From positions 1 through 13,194 of the forward strand of contig CAOKJJ010000147.1 of assembly GCA_948468465.1 (NCBI GenBank): a DNA stretch of 13,194 nt, written 5' to 3'. Position numbers and translations under genes: made by a program. The DNA comes from an uncultured Eubacterium sp. (lineage in GTDB: Bacteria > Bacillota_A > Clostridia > Lachnospirales > Lachnospiraceae). The notes under the pieces are model-generated. The model was not told where the DNA came from. It saw nothing but the letters and a program-made list of their open reading frames with translations, and did no database searches. Of the stretch, positions 1-7,081 are shown in pieces (the first letter of the stretch is position 1; the number at the start of each line of letters is the position of its first letter).

Positions 1-1
1 A

Positions 2-484
2 CCTTTTCAAATGGTGATGTTTACATTATCCAAAATATCTGATATGCTTAAGTTAGGAAATCCGGTCGGGATCATTATTGTATATCTTGGATTTGGCGCT
101 GGCCTTGCGGTATTCATGTTCTGCGGATTTGTAAAGGCGATTCCGCTGGAGATTGAAGAAGCGGCTATGATGGATGGGTGTACGCCGATTCAGACTTATT
201 TTAAGGTTGTATTTCCGATCTTAAAACCGACTTGTATTTCCGTAGCGATTTTACAGGCAATGTGGATCTGGAACGATTATCTGCTTCCGTCCCTTGTCCT
301 GGATACGAAAAGATGGAAAACAATACCGATCGCAGTGCAGTATTTAAAGGGCGGTTATGGCGCGGTGGACATGGGCGCCATGATGGCGATGCTTGTACTG
401 GCAATTATTCCGATCATTATTTTCTACATTGCATGTCAGAAATATATTGTAGACGGTGTCGTTGCAGGAGCGGTAAAAGGTTAG
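2..484 (+). CDS. malG: Carbohydrate ABC transporter inner-membrane permease, MalG type (5' end outside window)
   Basis: This is the C-terminal ~160 residues of a binding-protein-dependent sugar ABC permease; the frame is open to the window edge (reading PFQMVMF), so the start lies upstream. The protein would sit in the cytoplasmic membrane and help import maltose or maltodextrins. The sequence shows a membrane segment (GIIIVYLGFGAGLAVFMF), then the EAA loop (EEAAMMDGCTPIQTYFKVVFP) that contacts the ATPase subunit, then two more hydrophobic segments and a short cytoplasmic C-terminus ending VVAGAVKG, a MalG-like ending. The next gene, malQ, starts 14 bases after the stop, with its ribosome binding site overlapping this gene's end, so the two are co-transcribed. 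Maltose specificity is inferred from malQ and the LacI regulator; the permease family itself is certain. Confidence 0.88.
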   Translation, partial: PFQMVMFTLSKISDMLKLGNPVGIIIVYLGFGAGLAVFMFCGFVKAIPLEIEEAAMMDGCTPIQTYFKVVFPILKPTCISVAILQAMWIWNDYLLPSLVLDTKRWKTIPIAVQYLKGGYGAVDMGAMMAMLVLAIIPIIIFYIACQKYIVDGVVAGAVKG

Positions 485-497
485 GAGGACTTTTTTC

Positions 498-2459
498 ATG
501 CGTGCAAGTGGAGTGTTGCTCCCAGTGAGCAGTTTATCATCCAAATATGGAATTGGATGTTTTTCTAAGGAGGCGTATCAGTTTGTAGATTTCCTTAAGA
601 AGAACGGGCAGAGTTATTGGCAGATTCTGCCCCTTGGACAGACGAGTTACGGAGACTCGCCATATCAGTCATTTTCAACGTTTGCCGGCAATCCTTATTT
701 TATCAGCCTGGAAAAGCTGATTGGAAAAGGGCTTTTGAAGAAAAAAGATTGTGACGCATACGATTTTGGCTCGGACGCTGCCGATATTGATTACGGTAAA
801 ATGTATCGTGCGCGTTACAGGCTGTTACGAAAGGCATTTGAGCTGTTTTATGACATTAAGGATGCAGAGTTTGTGAAGTTTTTGGAATTTCAGGAACAGG
901 AAGCGTCCTGGCTGCCTGATTATGCTTTGTTTATGGCGCTGAAAGACCAGTTCAAGGGCAAAAGCTGGGTGGAGTGGCCGGATGATATCCGGCTGCGCAG
1001 GCCGGAGGCATTAGCAGACTACAAGGAAAAATTAAAAGAACAGGTATTGTTCTACGAATATCTGCAGTATGAATTTTTCAGTGAGTGGGAAGAGCTGAAA
1101 AGCTATGCGAACGGGCAGGGGATTCAGATCATCGGAGATATTCCGATCTATGTGGCGCTTGACAGTGCGGATGCATGGGCGCAGCCGGAACTGTTCCAGT
1201 TTGACGGGGACCGCAAGCCATACGCCGTTGCGGGCTGTCCGCCGGATGGATTTTCAGCAACCGGCCAGCTGTGGGGCAATCCGCTGTATGATTGGGACTA
1301 TCATAAGAAGACCGATTACGCGTGGTGGATTCGCCGGGTCAGCGCCAGCTATAAGATGTATGACGTCATTCGCATTGACCATTTTCGCGGATTTGACGAA
1401 TATTATTCGATTCCTGCAAAAGATGAGACGGCAGAATTCGGAACATGGGAAAAAGGGCCGGGGCTTTTGCTGTTCCAGACCCTGCAGAAAGCGCTTGGTG
1501 ATTTGAATATTATCGTAGAAGACCTGGGGTATATTACAGAATCTGTACGTGAGCTTGTCCGTGCGGTCGGCTTCCCGAATATGAAAGTATTGGAATTTGC
1601 TTTTGACGCGAGAGATTCCAGTGGTCCAAGAGACTATCTGCCATACAACTATGATAAAAACTGTGTTGTATACACAGGCACGCATGATAACGAAACGCTG
1701 CGCGGCTGGCTGGATTCGATTCCAAAAGCGGACTATGGAATGGTCGAGCGGTATCTTGGCCGCAAGGTAGAAGACAGAAACGAGATGGTGACGGAAATCA
1801 TACGTCTGGCGCAGGCGAGTTCCGCAAATCTTTGCATCATTCCGATGCAGGATTATCTGGGCCTGGATAACAAGGCAAGGATGAACGAACCATCAACCCT
1901 TGGAAAGAACTGGAGATGGCGTCTGCTTCCGAACCAGCTGACGCCGCAGGCAGGCCTTTTGATGAAGAATATGGCAAAGACTTACGGCAGAATGCCGGCA
2001 CAGGCTTTTCGTACAGAAGCAAAAGATACGGTCAGCCCGCAAAAGCAGACAGCTGAAAAAAAATCCGCAGCGGCAGAACAGACAGCTGACAAAGAATCTG
2101 ACAGCACAGCGAAAACAGCTGAAAAGACAGAACCTGACAAAGCAGTGAAAACAGCTGAAAAGACAGAATCTGATAAAGCAGTGAAAACAGCTGACAAAGA
2201 ACCTGACAGCACAGCTAAGACAACTGACAAAGAATCTGACAAAACAGCAGCGAAAACAGCTGACAAAGAACCTGGCAGGACCACGCAGACAGCTGGGAAG
2301 GAGTTTGGCAGGGCTGCGGAGGTAATCGGAAAAGCGGCCGGCGCGGCTTTTGGATTAGTTTCTGAAAAAGTGGCGGATGCAGCCCTGGAGCTTTTGTCTG
2401 GCAAAGCGTCGGGGAAAGAGGGCAGGAAAGATACTGAAAAGAAAGCAGAGCGTAAATAA
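498..2459 (+). CDS. malQ: 4-alpha-glucanotransferase (amylomaltase, GH77) with repetitive C-terminal tail
   Basis: Cytoplasmic disproportionating enzyme that transfers alpha-1,4-glucan segments between maltodextrins and releases glucose. The start ATG has AGGAGG nine bases upstream. Residues 1 to about 500 form a full GH77 enzyme: YGDSPYQSFSTFAGNP (51-66), GDIPIYVALDSADAW (213-227), the nucleophile region RIDHFRG with Asp294, VEDLG with the acid/base Glu341, THDNE with Asp397, and NEPSTLGKNWRWR (463-475). Usual family length is about 500 residues; this protein has 653. The extra part is eight 11- or 12-residue repeats such as KTADKEPDSTA (about 517-607), then a hydrophobic/charged helical stretch (about 605-634) and a basic end (KKAERK). 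The catalytic assignment is firm; the tail has no function I recognise. The gene is coupled to the permease upstream and the LacI regulator downstream. Confidence 0.95.
   Translation: MRASGVLLPVSSLSSKYGIGCFSKEAYQFVDFLKKNGQSYWQILPLGQTSYGDSPYQSFSTFAGNPYFISLEKLIGKGLLKKKDCDAYDFGSDAADIDYGKMYRARYRLLRKAFELFYDIKDAEFVKFLEFQEQEASWLPDYALFMALKDQFKGKSWVEWPDDIRLRRPEALADYKEKLKEQVLFYEYLQYEFFSEWEELKSYANGQGIQIIGDIPIYVALDSADAWAQPELFQFDGDRKPYAVAGCPPDGFSATGQLWGNPLYDWDYHKKTDYAWWIRRVSASYKMYDVIRIDHFRGFDEYYSIPAKDETAEFGTWEKGPGLLLFQTLQKALGDLNIIVEDLGYITESVRELVRAVGFPNMKVLEFAFDARDSSGPRDYLPYNYDKNCVVYTGTHDNETLRGWLDSIPKADYGMVERYLGRKVEDRNEMVTEIIRLAQASSANLCIIPMQDYLGLDNKARMNEPSTLGKNWRWRLLPNQLTPQAGLLMKNMAKTYGRMPAQAFRTEAKDTVSPQKQTAEKKSAAAEQTADKESDSTAKTAEKTEPDKAVKTAEKTESDKAVKTADKEPDSTAKTTDKESDKTAAKTADKEPGRTTQTAGKEFGRAAEVIGKAAGAAFGLVSEKVADAALELLSGKASGKEGRKDTEKKAERK
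2046..2318 (+). repeat. Tandem 33/36-base repeats encoding the MalQ tail
   Basis: Eight in-frame units lie end to end, starting at 2046, 2079, 2112, 2148, 2184, 2217, 2253 and 2286. They are 33 or 36 bases long (11 or 12 codons), each opening with codons for (K/Q)T(A/T), followed by acidic/basic residues. Units 3 and 4 (2112-2183) are nearly identical at DNA level, differing by only a few bases, which suggests recent duplication. The outer units are more diverged. All length changes are multiples of three, so the reading frame is preserved. Confidence 0.9.
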
Positions 2460-2461
2460 AC

Positions 2462-3502
2462 ATGAGTGATATAACAATCAGGGATATTGCAAAACTCTGC
2501 GGAGTCGGAGTGAGTACAGTGTCGCGTGCGATGAATGACCACCCAGACATTAACCCTGAAACAAAAGCGAAAATTATGCAGGTGATTGAGCAGCATAATT
2601 ATATACCGAACAACAGTGCCAGAAATTTGAAGCGTACGGAGTCGAATACGATCGCGCTTTTAATGAAAGGCATTGACAATCCTTTTTTTCAGGGCATGTT
2701 TCATATGTTTGAAGAGATGCTGAACCGGAAAAACTATACGTTTATTCTGCAGAAAGTTGGCTTTGACGAGGATGAAATCAACGTTGCGCTGGAGTTGGAG
2801 AAAGAAAAGAAATTAAAAGGAATCATTTTTCTGGGAGGGCGCATACGTGAAAGTACAAGAGATTTTGCGCTGTTGAGCGTACCTTATATATTATGTACGG
2901 TTCGCCAGCCTCAAATGCCGGGGGAGAGGCCGGCGCATTTTGTAGCGATAGATGATGTGAAGGAAAGCTTTAAAGTTGTGGATTATTTGTGCAGCCTGGG
3001 ACATCGCCGGATTGCGATTATTACCTCACTGCAGGAAGAAAAAGGTGTCGGCAGCCTTCGTTATGAAGGATACTGCGAGGCGCTTAAAAAAAATGGAATT
3101 GTTTTGGATCCAGAGCTTGTCTGCTATATGAAGCATGATCTGGCGAGCTTTTCCGCAGAAAACGGTTATGCGGTCACGCAGGAGCTGTTAGCGTCAGGGA
3201 AAGATTTTACCGCTGTTTTTGCGGCTTCGGACATGACGGCAATCGGCGTATGCAAGGCGATTTTGGAGTCTGGCAGCCGCATTCCACAGGATTATTCGGT
3301 AGTTGGATTTGACGGACTGGATTTGACGCATTTTTACCACCCGTCTATTACGACGATTCATCAGCCAATGAATGAAATGGTAAAAGCCGCGGTACAGATG
3401 CTGTTTGCGTTGATGGAAGGAGAGCCATGTGAGGGCGGACAGATATTTGAAGCACAGCTGGAGATACAGGAGTCAACAGGTCCGGCAAAAGGCACAGCCT
3501 GA
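2462..3502 (+). CDS. LacI-family transcriptional regulator, probably of the maltose operon
   Basis: A 346-residue DNA-binding regulator of the LacI/GalR family. The N-terminus is a textbook LacI helix-turn-helix (ITIRDIAKLCGVGVSTVSRAMN, residues 4-25) followed by the hinge helix region (NNSARNLKR, 50-58). From about residue 62 to 340 it has a periplasmic-binding-protein-like sugar sensor domain, with NPFFQGMF, the VDYLCSLGHRRIAII segment, and the dimer-region VVGFDGLDLTHFYHPSITTI. It starts two bases after the malQ stop with only a weak ribosome binding site, so it is probably translated by coupling. Position suggests a MalR-like repressor answering to maltodextrins, but the ligand is inferred. 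Its operator is presumably upstream of the mal operon, outside this window. Confidence 0.93.
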   Translation: MSDITIRDIAKLCGVGVSTVSRAMNDHPDINPETKAKIMQVIEQHNYIPNNSARNLKRTESNTIALLMKGIDNPFFQGMFHMFEEMLNRKNYTFILQKVGFDEDEINVALELEKEKKLKGIIFLGGRIRESTRDFALLSVPYILCTVRQPQMPGERPAHFVAIDDVKESFKVVDYLCSLGHRRIAIITSLQEEKGVGSLRYEGYCEALKKNGIVLDPELVCYMKHDLASFSAENGYAVTQELLASGKDFTAVFAASDMTAIGVCKAILESGSRIPQDYSVVGFDGLDLTHFYHPSITTIHQPMNEMVKAAVQMLFALMEGEPCEGGQIFEAQLEIQESTGPAKGTA

Positions 3503-3524
3503 ACGGATGGATATTACAAAAAGA

Positions 3525-3559
3525 CTTTGCAGGAATGCCGTCAGGCATTCGCTGCAAAG
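3525..3559 (-). terminator. Hairpin terminator between the convergent mal and nan operons
   Basis: CTTTGCAG-GAATGCC pairs with GGCATTC-GC-TGCAAAG around a 4-base GTCA loop: about 15 bp with one bulged G. Read on the minus strand, the hairpin is followed by TCTTTTTG, a usable U-tract, so it fits best as the rho-independent terminator of the nan operon after nagA. On the plus strand no T-run follows, so it may only weakly stop transcription from the LacI gene. A second, odd palindrome (CTGATGA-T-TCATCAG, 3560-3574) touches it directly. Confidence 0.75.
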
Positions 3560-3588
3560 CTGATGATTCATCAGAAATAAATAGATTT

Positions 3589-4737
3589 TTATGAACGGAT
3601 TCGAACACCATCTTTAATAACCATCTGAATCTCAAGCGATTCATTCAGCAGAACAAGATCTGCGATCTTACCAGGTTCGATCGAACCGCGTTGTTCATAA
3701 ACCCCCAGACATTTTGCCGGATTGACAGTGGCGCATGCTACGGCTGTTTCCAGTGGGATATCCATTTGTGTGACAGCTGTGCGCAGACATTCCATCAGGG
3801 TAGAGGCGGAGCCTGCGATGGCGCCGTCAGACACGAGCGTCGCTTTGCGGTCTTTGACGTCGACATCCAGGCCGCCCAGCGTATAGCGGCCGTTTGGCAT
3901 GCCGGTGGCCCGCATACTGTCGCTGATAAAAATGATCCGGTCCGCTCCTAACATCTTAAATGTGGCACGTACCATAGATGGATGGATGTGGATGCCGTCG
4001 CAGATCATTTCCGCATGGACGTGCGGATTGTCAGAGACGGCCCCGATGACGCCCGGCGCCCGATGTGTAAAAGCCGGCATTGCGTTATATAAATGCACGG
4101 CATGGTCCGCACCTGCATGAAAAGCGGCCATAGCGGTGTCATAGTCTGCGTTTGTATGCGCCAAAGAGATGTGTACCTGGTCTTTTAACTGTGAAATAAA
4201 AGAAACAAAATCAGGGTTATCCTCAGGCGCGATGCCGATAAATTTTACCAGCCCGTCAGAAGCCTTGATAAAATTTTCCGCGATTTTTACATCACACGGA
4301 AGGATATGTTTTGGGTCTTGCGCACCTTTTTTTGCGGTACTGATAAATGGGCCTTCCATATTGATGCCGATCAGATCCGCGCCTTTTTTTGACTGTGGAT
4401 TTTCCATGCAGTCTTTGCGGTATGCCGCGGCTGTGCGCAGGATATCCAGCAGTTCTTCATATGGAAGCGTCATGGTAGCGGGGCAGATGCTGGTAGTGCC
4501 CTCATAGGCTTCCTGTTCCGCGATTTTTGCGATGGCTTCTGTTGTACCGTCGCAAAGGTCATAGCCGCCGCAGCCGTGAAAGTGCAGGTCAATAAGGCCC
4601 GGTATGGCGTAGCAGCCGTCTGCGTCGATCGTTTCTTCGCCGTCGGATGATTCAGAAAAGACGCCGTCCCGGATAGATATGTCACCTTCCTGAAAAATGT
4701 TGTCTTTTGTGTAAACTTTTACGTTTTTAATAATCAT
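3589..4737 (-). CDS. nagA: N-acetylglucosamine-6-phosphate deacetylase
   Basis: Cytoplasmic metal-dependent amidohydrolase converting GlcNAc-6-P to glucosamine-6-P and acetate; it joins sialic acid breakdown to amino-sugar metabolism. The 382-residue protein has normal family length. Visible residues: PGLIDLHFHGCGG with His52 and His54, metal ligand Glu128 in NMEGPF, His194 in LAHTNAD, His215 in HLYNAM, substrate loop DGIHIHP (248-253) and catalytic Asp273 in SDSMRATG. I chose the ATG at 4735-4737 (MIIKNVKVYT) because AGGAG lies seven bases upstream and the family N-terminus begins there. A longer frame reaching 4893 would only add residues antisense-free but unrelated to NagA, lying inside the preceding regulator gene. 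The start overlaps the 3' end of the RpiR-type gene by 11 bases, so the two are translationally coupled. It is the last gene of the nan operon. Confidence 0.95.
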   Translation of the reverse strand: MIIKNVKVYTKDNIFQEGDISIRDGVFSESSDGEETIDADGCYAIPGLIDLHFHGCGGYDLCDGTTEAIAKIAEQEAYEGTTSICPATMTLPYEELLDILRTAAAYRKDCMENPQSKKGADLIGINMEGPFISTAKKGAQDPKHILPCDVKIAENFIKASDGLVKFIGIAPEDNPDFVSFISQLKDQVHISLAHTNADYDTAMAAFHAGADHAVHLYNAMPAFTHRAPGVIGAVSDNPHVHAEMICDGIHIHPSMVRATFKMLGADRIIFISDSMRATGMPNGRYTLGGLDVDVKDRKATLVSDGAIAGSASTLMECLRTAVTQMDIPLETAVACATVNPAKCLGVYEQRGSIEPGKIADLVLLNESLEIQMVIKDGVRIRS

Positions 4738-5581
4738 GATTTTTCTCCTTTTTTCCTGTTTTTGCCCAGCCGTCCGCCAGTGCCTGTAAGGTATTGTGGT
4801 GCAGGCTTTCCTTTGTCTGCCTGTCCAATTCGTTGTAACTGGAATATATAATATCCAGTATGAGCAGAATTGGAAATTGGGGAGATATGACATGCCCCTG
4901 GTTCAGATGCTGGAGTGATGGAATTTGTACGACTTCCGTACAGAACTCATATAATGTATCGTCATATTTTGCGGTAATCAATACTGTTTTCGCGCCTCGT
5001 TTGTGAGATTCCCTTAATAAGTATAAGACGTCCTCCGTCTCTCCGCTGATGCTGATGCCGAACACAAGGCTTTCTTTTGTCTGAAAAATAGTCCGCATAC
5101 GGATCAGGTCGTTATCCAGCAGAGAATCAATATCGACGCCGATACGCATAAACCGCATTTCCATTTCCGCAGCCGCATGGCCGGAGCTTCCGCGCCCGCA
5201 TGCCAGGACCCGTTTGGCGGTACTAAGATAATGTGCGATACGCGAAATCTGTTCTTCGTCTACAAGCTGATAAGTTTTGTTCAACAGTTCCTGATAGGCA
5301 TTTAGAATCATCCGTGTATTTCCGGTAATGGAATCTGTCTCTGCCATAAGAGTCATCTCATACTGGTACACAAATTCCCTGTAACCCCGGTAGCCGCATT
5401 TTTGGGCAAACCGGGATAAAGATGCTTCAGATACATAGAGCCTGTCAGAGATCGCTTTAGAAGAAAAATCCACTTTTGCCTGATTATTTAAAAAGAAATC
5501 AGCGATATTTTTTTCTACGGCCGTAAATTTTTCGTAGTTTCTTTCGATGATCGGCACAACTGATTTAATGTAATATTCCAT
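4727..5581 (-). CDS. RpiR/MurR-family transcriptional regulator, likely regulator of the nan operon
   Basis: A 284-residue regulator with an N-terminal RpiR-type helix-turn-helix (about 1-77; core SSKAISDRLYVSEASLSRFAQK at 40-61) and a C-terminal SIS sugar-phosphate-binding domain (about 112-250; GRGSSG at 129-134 and SISGETED at 177-184). Such proteins sense phosphosugars. NanR/NanR-like RpiR regulators in Gram-positive bacteria respond to ManNAc-6-P or related intermediates, so an amino-sugar phosphate is the likely ligand here. It is encoded inside the operon between the ROK kinase and nagA, overlapping nagA by 11 bases, which would give autoregulation. GAGG sits upstream of the ATG. Its binding sites may be the direct repeats at 10298-10327 and 10392-10421. 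Family certain, target inferred. Confidence 0.9.
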   Translation of the reverse strand: MEYYIKSVVPIIERNYEKFTAVEKNIADFFLNNQAKVDFSSKAISDRLYVSEASLSRFAQKCGYRGYREFVYQYEMTLMAETDSITGNTRMILNAYQELLNKTYQLVDEEQISRIAHYLSTAKRVLACGRGSSGHAAAEMEMRFMRIGVDIDSLLDNDLIRMRTIFQTKESLVFGISISGETEDVLYLLRESHKRGAKTVLITAKYDDTLYEFCTEVVQIPSLQHLNQGHVISPQFPILLILDIIYSSYNELDRQTKESLHHNTLQALADGWAKTGKKEKNHDY

Positions 5582-5635
5582 AAGATCAACCTCAGTTTCA
5601 TTTTCTGTTTCGGAAGGTTTTATCCGGCAGGGCGT

Positions 5636-6520
5636 TTATGGGTGGCAGCTTTTGAAATGACAGAAGGCGCCTAACATGCCTGCGTCATTCCTGTGTTTTG
5701 CAAATGTGACTGTCACATGGGAAGCGATGCTGTCAATTAAATAAGATGTGACAGCGGTCTGAATTTTATCTTTTAAATAATCTTCCTGTGCCATAATGCC
5801 ACCGCCGAGTACAACGGTCTGTGGGTTTAGTACATAACATAGATTGGCAATGCCAAGCCCGATGATATCTGTCATTTCATCAATGGCTTTGATGCAGACG
5901 GAATTTCCAAGCCTGGCTTCACTGAATATGCGCAATCCGTTCCAGTTTTCGACAGGCTCCTGCTTTCTTTCCGCAATTTTTTTCACAAGGCTGCTGGCGG
6001 AGCCAAGTGTTTGAAAGTCACTGCCCAGCATGTGCATATAGCCGACTTCACAGGCGCTGTAAGAAACGCCGTGGAACACATGGCCGCCTGTTACAAGGCA
6101 GCCGCCGATTCCAGTGCCAACTGTCAGCATCAGCATAGGGTCGCTTTCTTTGCCGGCTCCTGTCAGATATTCAGCCAGCCCCGCGCAGTTGACATCATTT
6201 TCCACTTCGCAGGGAACGCAAAACCGCTGCTGCATCGGTTCTTTAAAGCAAATGCCCGTATACCCGGGGATGAGCGGGGCAGAATGCTGGATCAGGCCTT
6301 TTTCCGTATTGACAATGCCAGCCGTTGAAATGCAGATGCCTGCAATTTCATGTTCCTGATAAAAGCGGTCTGTAATTGTTATCGCTTTTTCTAAAATCGA
6401 AGGGCCGCCTTTCCAAGCTTCTGTCGGTGTTTCGCCACGATGGATGATGATGCCTTCCGCACTGAGCAGTCCGTATTTGATGGCGGTTCCTCCAATATCA
6501 ATGCTAACATATTTTTTCAT
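5636..6520 (-). CDS. nanK: ROK-family sugar kinase, probable N-acetylmannosamine kinase
   Basis: Cytoplasmic kinase, most likely ATP + ManNAc to ManNAc-6-P, the step between NanA and NanE. With the start at 6518-6520 it has 294 residues. Evidence: phosphate loop YVSIDIGGTAIKYG (4-17), catalytic Asp109 in ENDVNCAGLAEYL, second phosphate motif TVGTGIGG (133-140) and the adenosine-region LGGGIM (238-243). The usual ROK zinc motif (GH...CxCGxxGCxE) is absent: the region reads ACEVGYMHMLGSDFQTLGSAS (157-176), with Tyr where the His is expected and no CxC cluster. I prefer the MKKYVSIDIGG start to an ATG at 6545-6547, because the latter touches its purine-rich sequence with no spacing; the chosen start has only a weak site (CGGGA). 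Substrate is inferred from operon content; glucokinase-like alternatives are less likely. Confidence 0.88.
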   Translation of the reverse strand: MKKYVSIDIGGTAIKYGLLSAEGIIIHRGETPTEAWKGGPSILEKAITITDRFYQEHEIAGICISTAGIVNTEKGLIQHSAPLIPGYTGICFKEPMQQRFCVPCEVENDVNCAGLAEYLTGAGKESDPMLMLTVGTGIGGCLVTGGHVFHGVSYSACEVGYMHMLGSDFQTLGSASSLVKKIAERKQEPVENWNGLRIFSEARLGNSVCIKAIDEMTDIIGLGIANLCYVLNPQTVVLGGGIMAQEDYLKDKIQTAVTSYLIDSIASHVTVTFAKHRNDAGMLGAFCHFKSCHP

Positions 6521-6558
6521 GATATATCCCGTACAACCTTCTTTCATCCTTCTTTTCA

Positions 6559-6591
6559 GGTAACAGTTCAGATAACCCTTGCACTGTTACC
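6559..6591. repeat. Inverted repeat between nanQ and nanK
   Basis: GGTAACAGT (6559-6567) and ACTGTTACC (6583-6591) form a perfect 9-bp inverted repeat around a 15-base loop, in the 99-base gap between nanQ and nanK. On the plus strand five Ts follow it, but no plus-strand gene precedes it. In the operon mRNA (minus strand) it is a stem-loop after the nanQ stop, followed by a purine-rich stretch just before the kinase gene. It could be an mRNA processing or stabilising hairpin, a partial attenuator, or a regulator-binding palindrome. Confidence 0.6.
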
Positions 6592-6619
6592 TTTTTATAT
6601 CAAAGCATGCATAGGCACT

Positions 6620-7069
6620 TTATATTTGTATTTTAAAAATTGCTTTTTTTATTGTTTCAGGGGCATTTACCTGAATGGCTGTCCGGTGGCCGTCATTTGG
6701 AAAACAGATCAGGAAATCTCCGTCCCGCAGGATGACAGAACTGTTTTTTTCACCTTCCAGCGGAAGAAAATCTTCACTTTCCTTGTATTCTTTCTGTTCC
6801 AGATTTGCGATAAAGTTCAGGTCAATCTGTTCTGTGCCGCGCAGCATCAGATGCAGATCCAGATACTGCCTGTGCGCTTCCCAGAAACGCTGCTGCGGTG
6901 TGGTAGTCGTATACCCGACAATATTGACAAACAATCGTTTTCCGTCTATTTCATGGCATCCGTTTTCATAATCCAGTAGAGGATGTGTTTTTGCATAATC
7001 AAAGCATTCCATCACTGCTTTTTCCAAAAACGGATATTCTTCCAAAAAATTGGTATTTCCAAAGATCAT
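6620..7069 (-). CDS. nanQ: YhcH/YjgK/YiaL-family (NanQ-like) protein, putative sialic acid anomerase
   Basis: A 149-residue soluble cupin-fold protein of the family that includes E. coli NanQ (YhcH), EbgC and TabA. E. coli NanQ, from a sialic acid operon, is reported to speed interconversion of Neu5Ac anomers and ring forms, feeding NanA. Seen here: FWEAHRQYLDLHLMLRGTEQI (62-82) with the conserved Glu64, His66 and His73 expected to bind metal, and GDFLICFPNDGHRTAI (117-132) with His128. The full family length is present. The ATG has GGGAGG five bases upstream, and the gene begins 12 bases after the transporter stop. Family assignment is strong; the exact reaction is inferred from the operon. 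Confidence 0.87.
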   Translation of the reverse strand: MIFGNTNFLEEYPFLEKAVMECFDYAKTHPLLDYENGCHEIDGKRLFVNIVGYTTTTPQQRFWEAHRQYLDLHLMLRGTEQIDLNFIANLEQKEYKESEDFLPLEGEKNSSVILRDGDFLICFPNDGHRTAIQVNAPETIKKAIFKIQI

Positions 7070-7081
7070 AAGAACCTCCCT

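Noticed and set aside
1982..2596. 204-codon minus-strand open frame opposite the MalQ tail, rich in Ser/Ala/Val
   Set aside because: It is the antisense shadow of the in-frame repeats; no ribosome binding site or neighbour supports it, and the sense frame continues a clear GH77 protein.
3560..3574. CTGATGA-T-TCATCAG palindrome taken as an operator
   Set aside because: It lies between two convergent 3' ends next to a terminator hairpin, with no promoter nearby, so a regulatory role is unlikely.
4738..4893. Longer nagA start at 4893
   Set aside because: The added residues lie inside the RpiR-type gene, do not resemble NagA, and the ATG at 4737 has a good ribosome binding site.
6521..6547. Longer nanK start at 6547
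   Set aside because: Its purine-rich sequence abuts the ATG with no spacing and the ROK N-terminus begins at the internal MKKYVSIDIGG.
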